A program made the position numbers and the translations under genes. Positions 17,269 through 26,933 of a stretch of 64,000 nucleotides of DNA are shown here, piece by piece. Each line of letters begins with the position of its first letter. The stretch's first letter is position 1. Source of the DNA: Azospirillum soli (GTDB taxonomy: Bacteria; Pseudomonadota; Alphaproteobacteria; Azospirillales; Azospirillaceae); the NCBI RefSeq assembly GCF_017876165.1, contig NZ_JAGINQ010000005.1:1-64000 (forward strand). Direction: 5' to 3'. Under the pieces are notes generated by a model. That model was given only the letters and a program-made list of their open reading frames with translations, had not been told where the DNA came from and searched no databases.

Positions 17269-18630
17269 TCAGGCGACGGACTGGATGGCGTCGGCGACGG
17301 CGTTCATCAGCCGGTCGAGATCCTCGCGCTCGCTGATGAAATGCGGGCCGAATTGCAGCGTGTCGCCGCCGTAGCGGACGTAGAAGCCGGCCTCCCAGCA
17401 CTTCATGGCAATCTCGTAGGGCCGGCGCGCCGGCTCACCCGGCAGGGCTTCGATCTGCACAGCACCAGCCAGACCGTAGTTGCGGATGTCCGTGACGTGG
17501 CGGAGCCCCTTCAGCCCGTGCAGGACTGTCTCGAAATGCGGGGCGAGTGCCGCCGCCTTGTCGGCCAGCTTCTCCCGCTCGAACAGGTCCAGCGCGGCGA
17601 GGCCGGCGGCGCAGGCCACGGGGTGGGCGGAGTAGGTGTAGCCGTGCGGGAACTCCACCAGATACTCCGGCCCGCCGTTCTCCATGAAGGTCTTGTAAAT
17701 CTCCCGGCTGGCGATGACGGCGCCCATCGGCATCGCGCCGTTGGTCAGGCCCTTGGCGACGTTCATGATGTCGGGCACCACGCCGAAGGCGTCGGCGCCG
17801 AAGGCCGCGCCCATGCGGCCGAAGCCGGTGATGACCTCGTCGAAGATCAGCAGAATGTTGTGCTTGTCGCAGATCGCCCGCAGCCGCTGCAGATAGCCCT
17901 TCGGCGGCGGCAGCACGCCGGCCGAGCCGGCGAGCGGTTCGACGATCACGGCGGCGATGTTGGACGCGTCGTGCAGCGCCACCAGTTCCTCAAGCGCGTC
18001 GGCCAGCTCGGCGCCCTGCTCCGGCAGGCCCTTGGTGAAGGCGTTCTGCGGCAGCAGCGTGTGCGGCAGATGGTCGGCGTCCACGCCCGTGCCGAACAGC
18101 TTGCGGTTGCCGCCGATGCCGCCCAGGCTGATGCCGCCGAAATTGACGCCGTGATAGCCCTTGGACCGGCCGATCAGCTTGGTCTTGGCCGGCTGCCCCT
18201 TCAGGCGCCAGTAGGCGCGCGCCATCTTCAGCGACGTGTCGGTCGCCTCCGAGCCGGAGTTCACGAAGAAGACATGGTCCAGACCGGCCGGCGTCATCGA
18301 GGACAGCTTGTGCGCCAGCTTGAAGGAGGCCGGGTGGCCGAACTGGAAGCCGGGGCTGTAGTCGAGTTCGCCGATCTGGCGGGCGACGGCCTCGCTGATC
18401 TCGCGGCGGCTGTGGCCGGCACCGCTGCACCACAGGCCCGACAGGCTGTCATAGATCTTGCGGCCTTGCGCGTCCCAGTACCAGGCGCCCTCGCCGCGCA
18501 CGATCATGCGCGGGTTCGCCTTGAACTCCCGGTTCGCGGTGAAGGGCATCCAGTGGGCGTCCAGCTCCTCGCGGGTCAGCCCGGCGGCGCGGTCGTTTCC
18601 CTGGGCTTGCTTCTCGTCCAACGGGCTCAT
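17269..18630 (-). CDS. Omega-amino acid (beta-alanine):pyruvate aminotransferase
   Basis: A 453-residue class III PLP transaminase. PLP Lys293 lies in NVAKGLTNG, the cofactor-binding Asp in FDEVITGFGR (264-272), and substrate-side motifs are HWMPFTANREFK, LSGLWCSGAGH and VNSGSEATDTSLKMA. These are typical of beta-alanine/omega-amino acid:pyruvate aminotransferases, which make malonate semialdehyde from beta-alanine or deaminate other terminal amines. The divergent LysR gene at 18743 is its probable regulator. An N-carbamoylase-type hydrolase at 19828 could supply beta-alanine, suggesting reductive pyrimidine breakdown, but no dihydropyrimidinase is in the window. Confidence 0.88.
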   Translation of the reverse strand: MSPLDEKQAQGNDRAAGLTREELDAHWMPFTANREFKANPRMIVRGEGAWYWDAQGRKIYDSLSGLWCSGAGHSRREISEAVARQIGELDYSPGFQFGHPASFKLAHKLSSMTPAGLDHVFFVNSGSEATDTSLKMARAYWRLKGQPAKTKLIGRSKGYHGVNFGGISLGGIGGNRKLFGTGVDADHLPHTLLPQNAFTKGLPEQGAELADALEELVALHDASNIAAVIVEPLAGSAGVLPPPKGYLQRLRAICDKHNILLIFDEVITGFGRMGAAFGADAFGVVPDIMNVAKGLTNGAMPMGAVIASREIYKTFMENGGPEYLVEFPHGYTYSAHPVACAAGLAALDLFEREKLADKAAALAPHFETVLHGLKGLRHVTDIRNYGLAGAVQIEALPGEPARRPYEIAMKCWEAGFYVRYGGDTLQFGPHFISEREDLDRLMNAVADAIQSVA

Positions 18631-18742
18631 CCGGAAATCTCCTGGTGCGTGGCGGCCTCTTTAAGAAAGAAGTGTGCCCCGGCGTTCGGTTGCGCTTAAA
18701 TCCAAACCATCAAAACTTCACGCAAGCGATTGCTTACCTATC

Positions 18743-19672
18743 ATGAGCAAGCAGCCCCGCCCGCTGACCGGAGTGAACGACGCCGACATCCGCCTGTTGC
18801 GCGTCTTCAAAACGGTGGTGGAGTGCGAAGGTTTCTCCGCCGCGGAGGTGGAGCTGAACATCAGCCGCGCCGCCATCAGCCTGCACATGGCGGATCTGGA
18901 ACGGCGGCTGGGCCTGCGCCTGTGCCGGCGCGGCCGGGCGGGCTTCCTGCTGACGGATGAAGGGCGGCTGGCCTATGAGGCGACGCTGCGTCTGCTCGCC
19001 GGGCTGGAGAGTTTCCGCAGCGAGATCAACGCGGCGCACCGGCGCCTGCGCGGCGAACTGAACATCGGGATCACCGACAACCTCGTGACGATGCCGCAGA
19101 TGCGCGTCACCAACGCGCTGCGCGGGCTGAAGCAGCAGGGGCCGGAGGTGCGCGTGAACATCCGCATGATCCCGCCCAACGAGATCGAGCGGGGCGTGCT
19201 CGACGGACGGCTGCATGTCGGGGTGGTACCGACCCGGCGCGTCCTGCCCGGTCTGGAGCGCTTCACGCTCTACGAGGAGGAGTCACGCCTCTACTGCGGC
19301 CAGAAGCATCCCCTGTTCGACGCCGCACCCGACGCGGTGACGCGCGCGGCGGTGGAGGCCGCCGACGCCGTCGCTCCCGCCCAGGCGGAGCAGGCGCCGG
19401 AGGCGGCCGGCATCCAGCAACGGCTGAACACCACCGCCACCGCCACCGACCGGGAGGGCGTCGCCTTCCTGATCCTGACCGGCTGCTATGTGGGCTTCCT
19501 GCCGACCCACTACGCCCGCCAATGGGTGGAGCGCGGGGCTATGCGCGCCCTGCTGCCGGACAGCTATCGGTACGCCCAGAACTTCCACACCGTCACCAAG
19601 AAGGGCGCCCAGCCCAATCTGGTGCTGGAGCGGTTCTTGAGCCTGCTGAAAGGGACTGAGGGGGGCGGCTAA
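18743..19672 (+). CDS. LysR-family transcriptional regulator
   Basis: A 309-residue protein with an N-terminal winged helix-turn-helix (about 15-75: DIRLLRVFKTVVECEGFSAA, LNISRAAISLHMADLERRLG) and a C-terminal periplasmic-binding-like effector domain. ATG 18743 is preferred; the longer frame from 18674 reads through the promoter spacer. It is divergent from the aminotransferase at 18630 with a 112-bp gap, the standard LysR-target layout. The gap is A/T-rich around 18695-18740 and should hold both promoters and the LysR site, but I could not fix a T-N11-A box. The effector is unknown. Confidence 0.85.
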   Translation: MSKQPRPLTGVNDADIRLLRVFKTVVECEGFSAAEVELNISRAAISLHMADLERRLGLRLCRRGRAGFLLTDEGRLAYEATLRLLAGLESFRSEINAAHRRLRGELNIGITDNLVTMPQMRVTNALRGLKQQGPEVRVNIRMIPPNEIERGVLDGRLHVGVVPTRRVLPGLERFTLYEEESRLYCGQKHPLFDAAPDAVTRAAVEAADAVAPAQAEQAPEAAGIQQRLNTTATATDREGVAFLILTGCYVGFLPTHYARQWVERGAMRALLPDSYRYAQNFHTVTKKGAQPNLVLERFLSLLKGTEGGG

Positions 19673-19675
19673 GTC

Positions 19676-19812
19676 CCTCTCCCCTTGTGGGAGAGGGGTT
19701 GGGGTGAGGGGGTGTTACGGCCGGTAGGCCGGAAAAGTGTCTGAGTCGCATGTGCGGCTTCGCCGCATACCCCTCATCCCAACCCTTCTCCCACAAGGGG
19801 AGAAGGGCTTTG
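19676..19812. repeat. REP/BIME-like palindromic pair
   Basis: Two facing copies of a palindromic unit. The left begins CCCTCTCCCCTTGTGGGAGA and continues GGGGTTGGGGTGAGG. The right is its complement, CCTCATCCCAACCCTTCTCC followed by CACAAGGGGAGAAGGG. The pair lies between the convergent ends of the LysR and M20 genes, the usual place for REP elements, and may act as a bidirectional terminator or mRNA stabiliser. Confidence 0.8.
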
Positions 19813-19827
19813 CATCGAAGCCCGTTC

Positions 19828-21090
19828 TTAGCGAGAAGAACCGGCCGACACCGACGCTTTTTCCAGCACGGCGTGCAGCAGAACCTCGCAGCCGGCGGCG
19901 GCCCATTCGGGGGTGGTGTGCTCAATCTCGTTGTGGCTGATGCCGTCCACGCAGGGGATGAACACCATCGCCGTGGGCGTCACCTTGGCGACGTAGCAGG
20001 CGTCGTGCCCGGCGCCCGACACCATGTCGCGCGCCGAATGCCCGGTTCGCTCGACGCCGCGCCGGACGGCGGCGACGCAGGATTCCTCGAAGCGGACCGG
20101 CGCGTAATAGAAGATCTGCTCCAGTTCGGATTCCAGTTTCGTGTCCGCCGCGATGCGCGCCACCTCGGCTCGCAACTCCGCGTCCATGGCGGCCAGCACG
20201 GCATCGTCGGGGTGGCGGAAATCCACCGTGAAGAAGACACGGCCGGGGATGACGTTGCGCGAGTTGGGGTGGATCTGCATCAGCCCCACCGTGGCGCAGG
20301 CCCCCGGCTGGTGCTTCAGGCCGATGCGGTTCACCGCCTCCACCACGCGGGCGGCACCCAGCAGGGCGTCCTTGCGCCGCTCCATGGGGGTGGGGCCGGC
20401 GTGCGCCTCCTGGCCCGTCAGCGTGATCTCGTACCAGCGCTGGCCCTGCGCGTCGGTGACGACGCCGATGGTCTTGCCTTCGGCCTCAAGGATCGGGCCC
20501 TGCTCGATGTGGGCCTCGAAATAGGCGGTCAGGGGACGGCCGCCGACCGGCGCGTCGCCCGCGTAGCCGATGCGCGCCAGTTCCTCGCCCATGGTCTTGC
20601 CGTCCAGGTCGGCGCGCGACAGGCCGTAATCGAGGTCGAATTCCCCGGCGAAGACGCCGGAGGCGACCATGGACGGGGCGAAGCGGGTGCCCTCCTCGTT
20701 GGTCCAGACGGCGACCTCGACCGGCGCGTCGGTCTCGTAGTTCAGGTCGTTCAGGCTGCGGATGACCTCCAGCCCGGCGAGCACGCCGTAGACGCCGTCG
20801 AACTTGCCGCCCGTCGGCTGGGTGTCGAGATGGCTGCCCGTCAGCACCGGGGCCAAGCTGTCGTCACGCCCGGCCCGGCGGGCGAAGATGTTGCCGATGC
20901 GGTCGATGGTGATGGTGCAGCCGGCCTCCCGGCACCAGCGCACGAACAGGTCGCGGCCCTGCTTGTCCAGGTCGGTCAGGGCGATGCGGCAGACGCCGCC
21001 CTTCGGCGTGGCGCCGATCTGCGCCATCTCCATGAGGCTCTGCCACAGGCGCGAGCCGTTGATCGTAAGGTTGGGCGGAAGAGTGTCCAT
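19828..21090 (-). CDS. M20-family Zn hydrolase (N-carbamoyl-amino acid hydrolase / beta-ureidopropionase type)
   Basis: A 420-residue dinuclear metal amidohydrolase. Metal ligands are visible as H87 (GSHLDT), D98 (GGKFDGVYG), E132/E133 (TNEEGTRF), H194 (EAHIEQGP), and a C-terminal His in CVDGISHNEIEHT. The residues GQEAHAGPTPM form the lid/dimerisation domain. The family cleaves N-carbamoyl-L-amino acids, beta-ureidopropionate or allantoate; sequence alone cannot tell which. It is the last gene of the amidase-Dpp/Opp importer operon, so its substrate is probably imported by that system. It has a paralogue at 29917 with the same motif order. Confidence 0.88.
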   Translation of the reverse strand: MDTLPPNLTINGSRLWQSLMEMAQIGATPKGGVCRIALTDLDKQGRDLFVRWCREAGCTITIDRIGNIFARRAGRDDSLAPVLTGSHLDTQPTGGKFDGVYGVLAGLEVIRSLNDLNYETDAPVEVAVWTNEEGTRFAPSMVASGVFAGEFDLDYGLSRADLDGKTMGEELARIGYAGDAPVGGRPLTAYFEAHIEQGPILEAEGKTIGVVTDAQGQRWYEITLTGQEAHAGPTPMERRKDALLGAARVVEAVNRIGLKHQPGACATVGLMQIHPNSRNVIPGRVFFTVDFRHPDDAVLAAMDAELRAEVARIAADTKLESELEQIFYYAPVRFEESCVAAVRRGVERTGHSARDMVSGAGHDACYVAKVTPTAMVFIPCVDGISHNEIEHTTPEWAAAGCEVLLHAVLEKASVSAGSSR

Positions 21091-21117
21091 GGGGGGATAA
21101 GTCCCTTTGGAATCGGG

Positions 21118-22119
21118 TCAGACGGGAGCGGCGGCGGGAACGCGAGCGCGCACGCAACGCGCCATGCGGCCGGGTTCCAGCCACGTTTCGGAGGGCGGGG
21201 CGGCGGTGCAGTGCGCGTCCGCGTGCGGGCAGCGCGGCGCGTAGGCGCAGCCGGATGGCAGGTTGGTCAGATCGGGCGGCGCGCCGGGAATGGCTTCCAG
21301 CGCGTGGCCGCGCATGTTGCCGTGAACGGTGGAGGCGAGCAGGCCCGCCGTGTAAGGATGCTGCGGGTCCTTCAGCACCTGGCGCGCGGTGCCCAGTTCG
21401 ACGAAGCGCCCGGCGTACATCACGGCGACGCGGTCGGCGGTTTCCGCCGCCACGCCGATGTCGTGCGTGACCAGGATGACCGCCATGTCCAGCTCCGCCT
21501 GCAACTGGCGCAGCAGCAGCAGGATCTGCATCTGCACCGTGGCGTCGAGCGCGGTGGTCGGCTCGTCCGCCAGCAGCAGGGCGGGATTGCAGCTGAGCGC
21601 CAGCGCGATCATCGCGCGCTGGCGCATGCCGCCGGACATCTCGTGCGGGTAGGCCTTCAGGCGGCGCTTGGCCGAGGGGATCTGCACCCGCTCCAGCAGG
21701 TCGAGCGCGCGGCGCTCCGCGTCCGCGAAGGCGATGCCCTCGTGCCGGACGATGGTCTCGGCGATCTGGTGGCCGATGGTGTAGACGGGGTCGAGCGCCA
21801 GCATCGGCTCCTGAAAGACCATGGAGATGGCCTTGCCGCGCAGTTTCTCCATGCGCCGCTCTGGCACCGCGTAGACGTCCTCGCCGTTCAGCAGGACCTT
21901 GCCGGCGATGCGGCTGCGCCGTTCGGGAAGCAGGCGCATCAGCGCGCGCAACGTGACGCTCTTGCCCGAGCCGGATTCGCCCAGCAGGCACAGCACCTCG
22001 CCGCGCTTCAGGTCGAAATCCACGCCGTTGATGGCGCTGGCCGTGCCGCGCTCCGTCTTGAAGGAGACGGTCAGGCCGGAGACGGACAGCAGGGGAGCGC
22101 TCTGGGTCTGGTCAGGCAT
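21118..22119 (-). CDS. Dipeptide/oligopeptide ABC importer ATP-binding protein (DppD/OppD type)
   Basis: A 333-residue ATPase: Walker [10 protein letters not shown], signature MSGGMRQR, Walker [13 protein letters not shown], switch VTHDIGV. The C-terminal oligo_HPY-type tail has the [14 protein letters not shown] cysteine pattern that binds [4Fe-4S] in some members. ATG 22119 overlaps the preceding ATPase stop by 8 bp, showing translational coupling. It pairs with the protein at 22112-23134 to power the permeases at 23131 and 24038. The importer is for peptide-like or acylated amino acid substrates, judged from the adjoining hydrolases. Confidence 0.92.
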   Translation of the reverse strand: MPDQTQSAPLLSVSGLTVSFKTERGTASAINGVDFDLKRGEVLCLLGESGSGKSVTLRALMRLLPERRSRIAGKVLLNGEDVYAVPERRMEKLRGKAISMVFQEPMLALDPVYTIGHQIAETIVRHEGIAFADAERRALDLLERVQIPSAKRRLKAYPHEMSGGMRQRAMIALALSCNPALLLADEPTTALDATVQMQILLLLRQLQAELDMAVILVTHDIGVAAETADRVAVMYAGRFVELGTARQVLKDPQHPYTAGLLASTVHGNMRGHALEAIPGAPPDLTNLPSGCAYAPRCPHADAHCTAAPPSETWLEPGRMARCVRARVPAAAPV

Positions 22120-23134
22120 GGGCGGCCTCGTGCAGGTGGCAGGCCACGACATGGCCGCCGCCGAGATCGACGGGCGCCGGCTCGCGCTCCGCGCACACGG
22201 CCGTGGCGTGCGGGCAGCGGGTGCGGAAGCGGCAGCCGGACGGCGGGTTGATCGGGTTGGGCGGGTCGCCCTGGAGCGGTGCGGCGCTGGTGCGCGCGTC
22301 CGGGTCCATGGACAGGCGGGCGGAGAACAGCGCGCGGGTGTAGGGGTGGGCGGGCCGTCCATAGATGGCCTCGACCGGGCCGACCTCCGCCACCTTGCCC
22401 AGATACATCACCAGCACGCGGTCGGCGATGTAGTGCACCACGTTCAAGTCGTGGGAGATGAAGATGTAGGTGAGGTCGAGCTGCCGCTTCAGCTCCACCA
22501 GCAGGTTCAGCACCTGCGCCTCGACCGACTTGTCGAGCGCCGACACCGCCTCGTCCAGGATGACGAGGCGCGGGCGCAGCGCCAGGGCGCGGGCGATGTT
22601 CACGCGCTGGCGCTGGCCGCCCGACAGTTCGTGCGGGTAGCGGCCGAGGAAGCTCGTGGGGTCCAGCCCGACGCGGCCGAGAAGGTCGCCCGCGACCTCC
22701 ATGGCGTCGCGCCGCGACACGCCGTGCACCATCGGCGCGAAGGCGAGGCTGTCGGCGATGGTCAGGCGCGGGTTGAGCGAGGCGTAGCTGTCCTGAAAGA
22801 CCATCTGCACGCGTCGGCGCAGGTCGCGCAGGGACAGGCCCAGGCGGGTGCCGACCGCCTCGCCGTCGAAGGTCAGGGAACCGCTGTCCGGTTCGATCAG
22901 GCGCATCAGCAGCCGGGCGGTGGTGGACTTGCCGCAGCCGGACTCGCCGACCACGCCCAGCGTTTCCCCCTTGGCGACGGCAAAGCTGACGCCGTCCACG
23001 GCGCGGGCGACCGGCTTCGGGCCGATCAGGCCGCCGCGCACGGGGAAATGCTTGGTCAGGTCGCGCACCTCCAGCAGGGGCTGGTGCGGCCCGCCGACGT
23101 CGGCGACGGGGTCGAGACGATGCAGAGCCGTCAC
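22112..23134 (-). CDS. Dipeptide/oligopeptide ABC importer ATP-binding protein (DppF/OppF type)
   Basis: A 340-residue ATPase: Walker [10 protein letters not shown], signature LSGGQRQR, Walker [13 protein letters not shown] (Ala in place of the more usual Pro), switch FISHDLNVV, and the C-terminal [14 protein letters not shown] tail. The start is taken as GTG 23134, which overlaps the upstream permease stop in GTGA, a typical coupled junction; the next ATG would remove part of the N-terminal domain. Downstream it overlaps the second ATPase by 8 bp. Confidence 0.9.
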   Translation of the reverse strand: MTALHRLDPVADVGGPHQPLLEVRDLTKHFPVRGGLIGPKPVARAVDGVSFAVAKGETLGVVGESGCGKSTTARLLMRLIEPDSGSLTFDGEAVGTRLGLSLRDLRRRVQMVFQDSYASLNPRLTIADSLAFAPMVHGVSRRDAMEVAGDLLGRVGLDPTSFLGRYPHELSGGQRQRVNIARALALRPRLVILDEAVSALDKSVEAQVLNLLVELKRQLDLTYIFISHDLNVVHYIADRVLVMYLGKVAEVGPVEAIYGRPAHPYTRALFSARLSMDPDARTSAAPLQGDPPNPINPPSGCRFRTRCPHATAVCAEREPAPVDLGGGHVVACHLHEAAHA

Positions 23135-24024
23135 AGCTTCACCTCCATGGCGGTGCGCAGCCCGTCGCTGGCGAGATTGCAGCAGATCGAGGTCAGGAAG
23201 ATCAGGGCGCCCGGCAGCACCGCCACCCAGGGCTGGACGTAGATGGCCTGGCGCAGCGTGTTCAGCATCAGCCCCCATTCCGCCTGCGGCGGCTCGACGC
23301 CGAGGCCGAGGAAGCTGAGGCCCGAGGCCAGGATGATGCTGACGCTGATCAGGCTGGAGGCGTAGACGAAGATCGGCCCCAGCACGTTGGGCAGCAGATG
23401 CACGCGGATGATCGTGAAGCTCCCGGCACCCGAGGCGCGGGCGGCGTCCACGAAATCCATGCCGCGCACTTGGGTCGTCACCGTCTCGGCGATGCGGGCC
23501 AGCGGAGGCACGAAGACGATGGTCAGCGCGACGATGGCGTTGGTCAGGCCCGAGCCCAGCGCGCCGGAGATGGCCACCGCCAGCAGCACCGAAGGGAAGG
23601 CGTAGAGCACGTCGATGGTGCGCATGATCGCCATGTTCAGCCGCCCGCCGAAGAAGCCGGCGACGATGCCCAGCAGGCCGCCGATGACCAGCGCGTTCAG
23701 CACCGGCAGGATGCCCATGACCAGCGACATCCGCCCGCCGTACAGAAGGCGGGTCAGCATGTCGCGGCCCAGCTCGTCCGTGCCCAGCGGGTGGTTGGGG
23801 GTGCCGATGGGCTTCAGGCGGCGGATCATGCTGGCCTTGTAGGGATCGGCCGGGGCCAGCACGTCGGCGAAGATCGCCGACAGCACGATCAGCAGCAGAA
23901 CCGCCAGACAGCCCATGGTGACCGGGTCGCGCAGCAGGCGGCGGCCCACCTTGCTCCAGTAGCCGGGCGAGCGGGCGGCCCTGGGGCGTTCCAGCGACGA
24001 AGGTTTGATGGCCGTTGCGTCCAT
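23131..24024 (-). CDS. ABC importer permease (DppC/OppC type)
   Basis: A 297-residue inner-membrane protein with about six membrane segments. It has an N-terminal cytoplasmic stretch, a first helix around 37-58 ([20 protein letters not shown]), and the EAA-type coupling loop near [39 protein letters not shown] is a DppC signature. It ends in a 4-bp overlap with the ATPase gene and follows the partner permease by 13 bp. Confidence 0.93.
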   Translation of the reverse strand: MDATAIKPSSLERPRAARSPGYWSKVGRRLLRDPVTMGCLAVLLLIVLSAIFADVLAPADPYKASMIRRLKPIGTPNHPLGTDELGRDMLTRLLYGGRMSLVMGILPVLNALVIGGLLGIVAGFFGGRLNMAIMRTIDVLYAFPSVLLAVAISGALGSGLTNAIVALTIVFVPPLARIAETVTTQVRGMDFVDAARASGAGSFTIIRVHLLPNVLGPIFVYASSLISVSIILASGLSFLGLGVEPPQAEWGLMLNTLRQAIYVQPWVAVLPGALIFLTSICCNLASDGLRTAMEVKL

Positions 24025-24037
24025 GGGAATCCTCCGG

Positions 24038-24991
24038 TCAGGAACGGCGCATGCGGGGATCGAGCGCGGCTTGCGCGATGTCCACCAGCAGGTTCAGCAG
24101 CACGAAGAAGAGGCCCAGCATCAGGATGGTGCCCTGAAGCAGCGGCAGGTCGCGCTTGAAGATCGCCTCGTTCAGCAGGAAACCGGTGCCGGGCCAGGAG
24201 AAGACCGTCTCGATCAGGATCGAGCCGCCCAGCAGATAGCCGAACTGAAGGCCCAGCACGGAGACCACGGTCGGGGCGACGTTGCGCACCACATGGCGCA
24301 GCACCGGCCCGCGCCCCAGCCCCTTGGCGCGCAGCGCCTGCACGAACTCTTGCTGCAGCACCTCGGCCACCGTGGCGCGGACGGAGCGGGCGACGATGCC
24401 CATGGGGATCACCGACATGGTCAGCACGGGCAGCACGGCGTGGGCCAGATGCGCGCCGGTGAAGCCCCAGCCCGTGGCGCCGCCCGGCGCCATGCCCATG
24501 GCCGGCAGCAGGTTCAGCTCCACCGCCATGACGATCACCAGCACCATGCCGAGCCAGTAGTGCGGCACACTCACCCCGATCAGGGTCAGCAGCGTGGCGA
24601 GGCGGTCGATGAACCCACCCCGGTGCCAGCCGGCCAGCGCACCCAGCAGGATGCCCGACGTGAAGCCGACGATGGCGGCGCCGACCGAGAGGATCAGCGT
24701 GTTGCCCAGCGCGCGCCCCAGATCGGCGATCACCGGCCGCCCGGTCGCCACCGACTGCCCCAGGTCGCCGGACAGCACGTGGCCCAGATAGATGACGTAC
24801 TGCACCGGCAACGGCTGGTCGAAGCCGTAGGAGCGGCGAAGCTGCTCCACCACCTCGGCCGGGGCGTCGGGTCCGACGACGGCGTTCAGCGGGTCGCCCG
24901 GCGCGATGTGGACCAGCGCGAACACCAGCAGCGTCACGCCAAGCGCGATGGGCACGATGTAGAGGATGCGGCGCAGGATGTAGGCGAACAT
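24038..24991 (-). CDS. ABC importer permease (DppB/OppB type)
   Basis: A 317-residue inner-membrane protein that starts MFAYILRRILYIVPIALGVT, the standard DppB first helix. IAPGDPLNAVVGPDAP and the EAA loop VQALRAKGLGRGPVLRHVVRN support the call. ATG 24991 is used since the longer frame extends into the palindromic element at 25011-25269. That element separates this gene from the substrate-binding protein gene, so permease expression may be lower than that of the binding protein. Confidence 0.93.
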   Translation of the reverse strand: MFAYILRRILYIVPIALGVTLLVFALVHIAPGDPLNAVVGPDAPAEVVEQLRRSYGFDQPLPVQYVIYLGHVLSGDLGQSVATGRPVIADLGRALGNTLILSVGAAIVGFTSGILLGALAGWHRGGFIDRLATLLTLIGVSVPHYWLGMVLVIVMAVELNLLPAMGMAPGGATGWGFTGAHLAHAVLPVLTMSVIPMGIVARSVRATVAEVLQQEFVQALRAKGLGRGPVLRHVVRNVAPTVVSVLGLQFGYLLGGSILIETVFSWPGTGFLLNEAIFKRDLPLLQGTILMLGLFFVLLNLLVDIAQAALDPRMRRS

Positions 24992-25010
24992 GACGGGACT
25001 CCGATGATCG

Positions 25011-25269
25011 TTGCCCCCCTCCCCCGCCCAGCGGGGAAGGGCTATCGCATCTGGCCGTTGAAGCTGCTTTCCGCGCGAAAACACCTTTCCATCGTCATTC
25101 CCGCGAAGGCGGGAATCCAGGGCACCACAAGTGCCTCTGTGCGGAGTTTTCTGGATCCCCGCCTGCGCGGGGATGACGTGTGGAAAGGCGATTGCCGGCA
25201 GAGCAGGCCTTCATCAACGGCGGAAATTCAAATGCGATAGCCCTGGTGATGGGGTTAGGGAGGGGGCAA
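25011..25269. repeat. MITE-like nested palindromic element inside the importer operon
   Basis: A 259-bp element with inverted outer ends: TTGCCCCCCTCCC... at the left, AGGGGGCAA at the right. An inner matching pair is AGGGCTATCGCAT (25038-25050) and ATGCGATAGCCCT. A core REP palindrome is CGTCATTCCCGCGAAGGCGG (25093 on) facing CTGGATCCCCGCCTGCGCGG (25151-25170), with 25 of 28 positions complementary over the full arms. It has no coding capacity, and it lies between the binding-protein stop and permease start. Confidence 0.75.
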
Positions 25270-25278
25270 GTGCGACGG

Positions 25279-26898
25279 CTACTGCACCGACACCGGCGTC
25301 AGGTCGAGGAACCAGTTCCGCGCCTGGACGAAGCCCTTGACCTTCGGCGACATGGCGCGCGGCGCCACGTCGTGGACGATCCAGATGAAGGTCGCGTCAT
25401 CGACCATCTTGGCGTGGATCTGGCCCAGAACCTCGTTCTGCGCGGCCGGCTCGAAGGTGTTCTGGGCCTTGGCGGCCAGCGCATCCATCTCCGGGTCCGC
25501 GTAGAAGCCCCAGTTCACGCCGTTGGGGGCGTGCAGGTCGCTTTTCACGAAGCGGATGAAGGCGTTGAACGGATCGACGGCGGCGTAGGAGTAGTTCAGG
25601 CCGTGGATGCCGGCGTTCTGCTCCGCCTTGGCGCCGGCGCGCCAGCGGTTGACCATGGAGGTGAACTCCATCACCTCGAACTCCAGGTCGATGCCGACTT
25701 CCTTCAGGTTCTGCTGGATGAACTCGTTCATCGGCAGCGGCTGCATCTGGCCGGATCCGCTGGGGGAAATGACGATCTTCGCCTTCAGCGGCTTCTTCGG
25801 GCTGTAGCCGGCCTCGGCCATCAGCTTCCGGGCGGCCTCGGGGTCGTACTTGATGTCGAAGGTCGGCTTGCCGTACCAGGGCGTGCCCTTCATGACGTGG
25901 CCGGTCGCCGGCACGGCGAAGCCGCCCAGCAGCTCGGTCAGGCCGTCGCGGTCGATGGCGAGGTTGGCGGCCTTGCGCACGCGGATGTCGTTCCACGGGC
26001 TGTCCGGCAGGCGGCTCAGGTGGTACGGCCAGATGTGCGGGTACGGGTTCGACGTGATCTGCATGCCCGACGACTTCAGGCGGGCGACGGTGTCGGGCGG
26101 CGGCGCCTCGATCAGGTCCACCTGACCGGACAGCAAGGCCGCGGTGCGGGTGTTCGCCTCCGGCATCGGGATCAGGACCAGCTTGTCGAGCTTCGGCACG
26201 CGGGCGACGTCCCAATAGGCCTTGTTGGGCGTCAGCTCGGCGCGCTCGCGCGGGACCAGCTTGTCCAGCTTGAACGGGCCGGTGCCCGATGGCTGGGCGG
26301 CGAACTTCGCCCAATCCTTGCCGACCGCCTCATACTGCGCCGGGCTCGCCATCAGGATGAAGGAGAGCTGGTAGGGCAGGAAGCTGTCCGGGGTCTTGGT
26401 CGTGAACTCGATGGTCAGGTCATCGATGACCTTGGTGGAGGCGACCGACGCCGCGCGGAAGCCGACCAGCGACGCTTGGCGGGCGTCGAAATGCGGGGCG
26501 TCCTTGTTCAGCAGCTTCTCGAAGTTCCAGGCCACCGCCTTGGCGTCGAAGGGCGAGCCGTCGTGGAACTTCACGCCGGGGCGCAGCTTGAAGGTCCACT
26601 TGGTGGGCTCCTTCGGGTCGGCCTCCCAGCTCAGCGCCAGCGCCGGCTTGATGACCGACGGCTTGTCGGCCGCCGACAGGTCCCAGTTCACCAGCGCGTC
26701 GTACAGGGTGTAGCCGGAAAAGCGGAACCCTTCGAAGCCGTTGTCGGGCGAGCCGTGAGTCAGCGGGATGTCGGCGGCGGTCATGCCGACGCGCAGGGTC
26801 CCCTGTGCCTGGGCCGTGGCCGGCGTGAGGCTGGCGGCGGAGAGGGCAAGCGCGGCGGCGCCGGCCAGAACGAGGCGCCTGGAGAAGGTGGGCGTCAT
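25279..26898 (-). CDS. ABC importer periplasmic substrate-binding protein (family 5, DppA/OppA type)
   Basis: A 539-residue exported protein. The signal peptide spans about 1-32 with a twin-arginine-like FSRRLVLAG and an Ala-rich core ending ATAQAQG. The mature family 5 fold has WTFKLRPGVKFHDGSPFDAKAVAWN near 100-130 and DIRVRKAANLAIDRDGL. It captures peptide-like solutes in the periplasm. ATG 26898 has a GGGAGA site. It lies 35 bp after the amidase gene and 40 bp after the end of the palindromic element that precedes dppB. Confidence 0.94.
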   Translation of the reverse strand: MTPTFSRRLVLAGAAALALSAASLTPATAQAQGTLRVGMTAADIPLTHGSPDNGFEGFRFSGYTLYDALVNWDLSAADKPSVIKPALALSWEADPKEPTKWTFKLRPGVKFHDGSPFDAKAVAWNFEKLLNKDAPHFDARQASLVGFRAASVASTKVIDDLTIEFTTKTPDSFLPYQLSFILMASPAQYEAVGKDWAKFAAQPSGTGPFKLDKLVPRERAELTPNKAYWDVARVPKLDKLVLIPMPEANTRTAALLSGQVDLIEAPPPDTVARLKSSGMQITSNPYPHIWPYHLSRLPDSPWNDIRVRKAANLAIDRDGLTELLGGFAVPATGHVMKGTPWYGKPTFDIKYDPEAARKLMAEAGYSPKKPLKAKIVISPSGSGQMQPLPMNEFIQQNLKEVGIDLEFEVMEFTSMVNRWRAGAKAEQNAGIHGLNYSYAAVDPFNAFIRFVKSDLHAPNGVNWGFYADPEMDALAAKAQNTFEPAAQNEVLGQIHAKMVDDATFIWIVHDVAPRAMSPKVKGFVQARNWFLDLTPVSVQ

Positions 26899-26933
26899 GT
26901 CGAACGTCTCCCTGAGAGGGCGGGGTGGCGGAC

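Noticed and set aside
18631..18742. Defined LysR box (T-N11-A) between the aminotransferase and LysR genes
   Set aside because: Several A/T-rich partial matches exist and none stands out, so no site is annotated.
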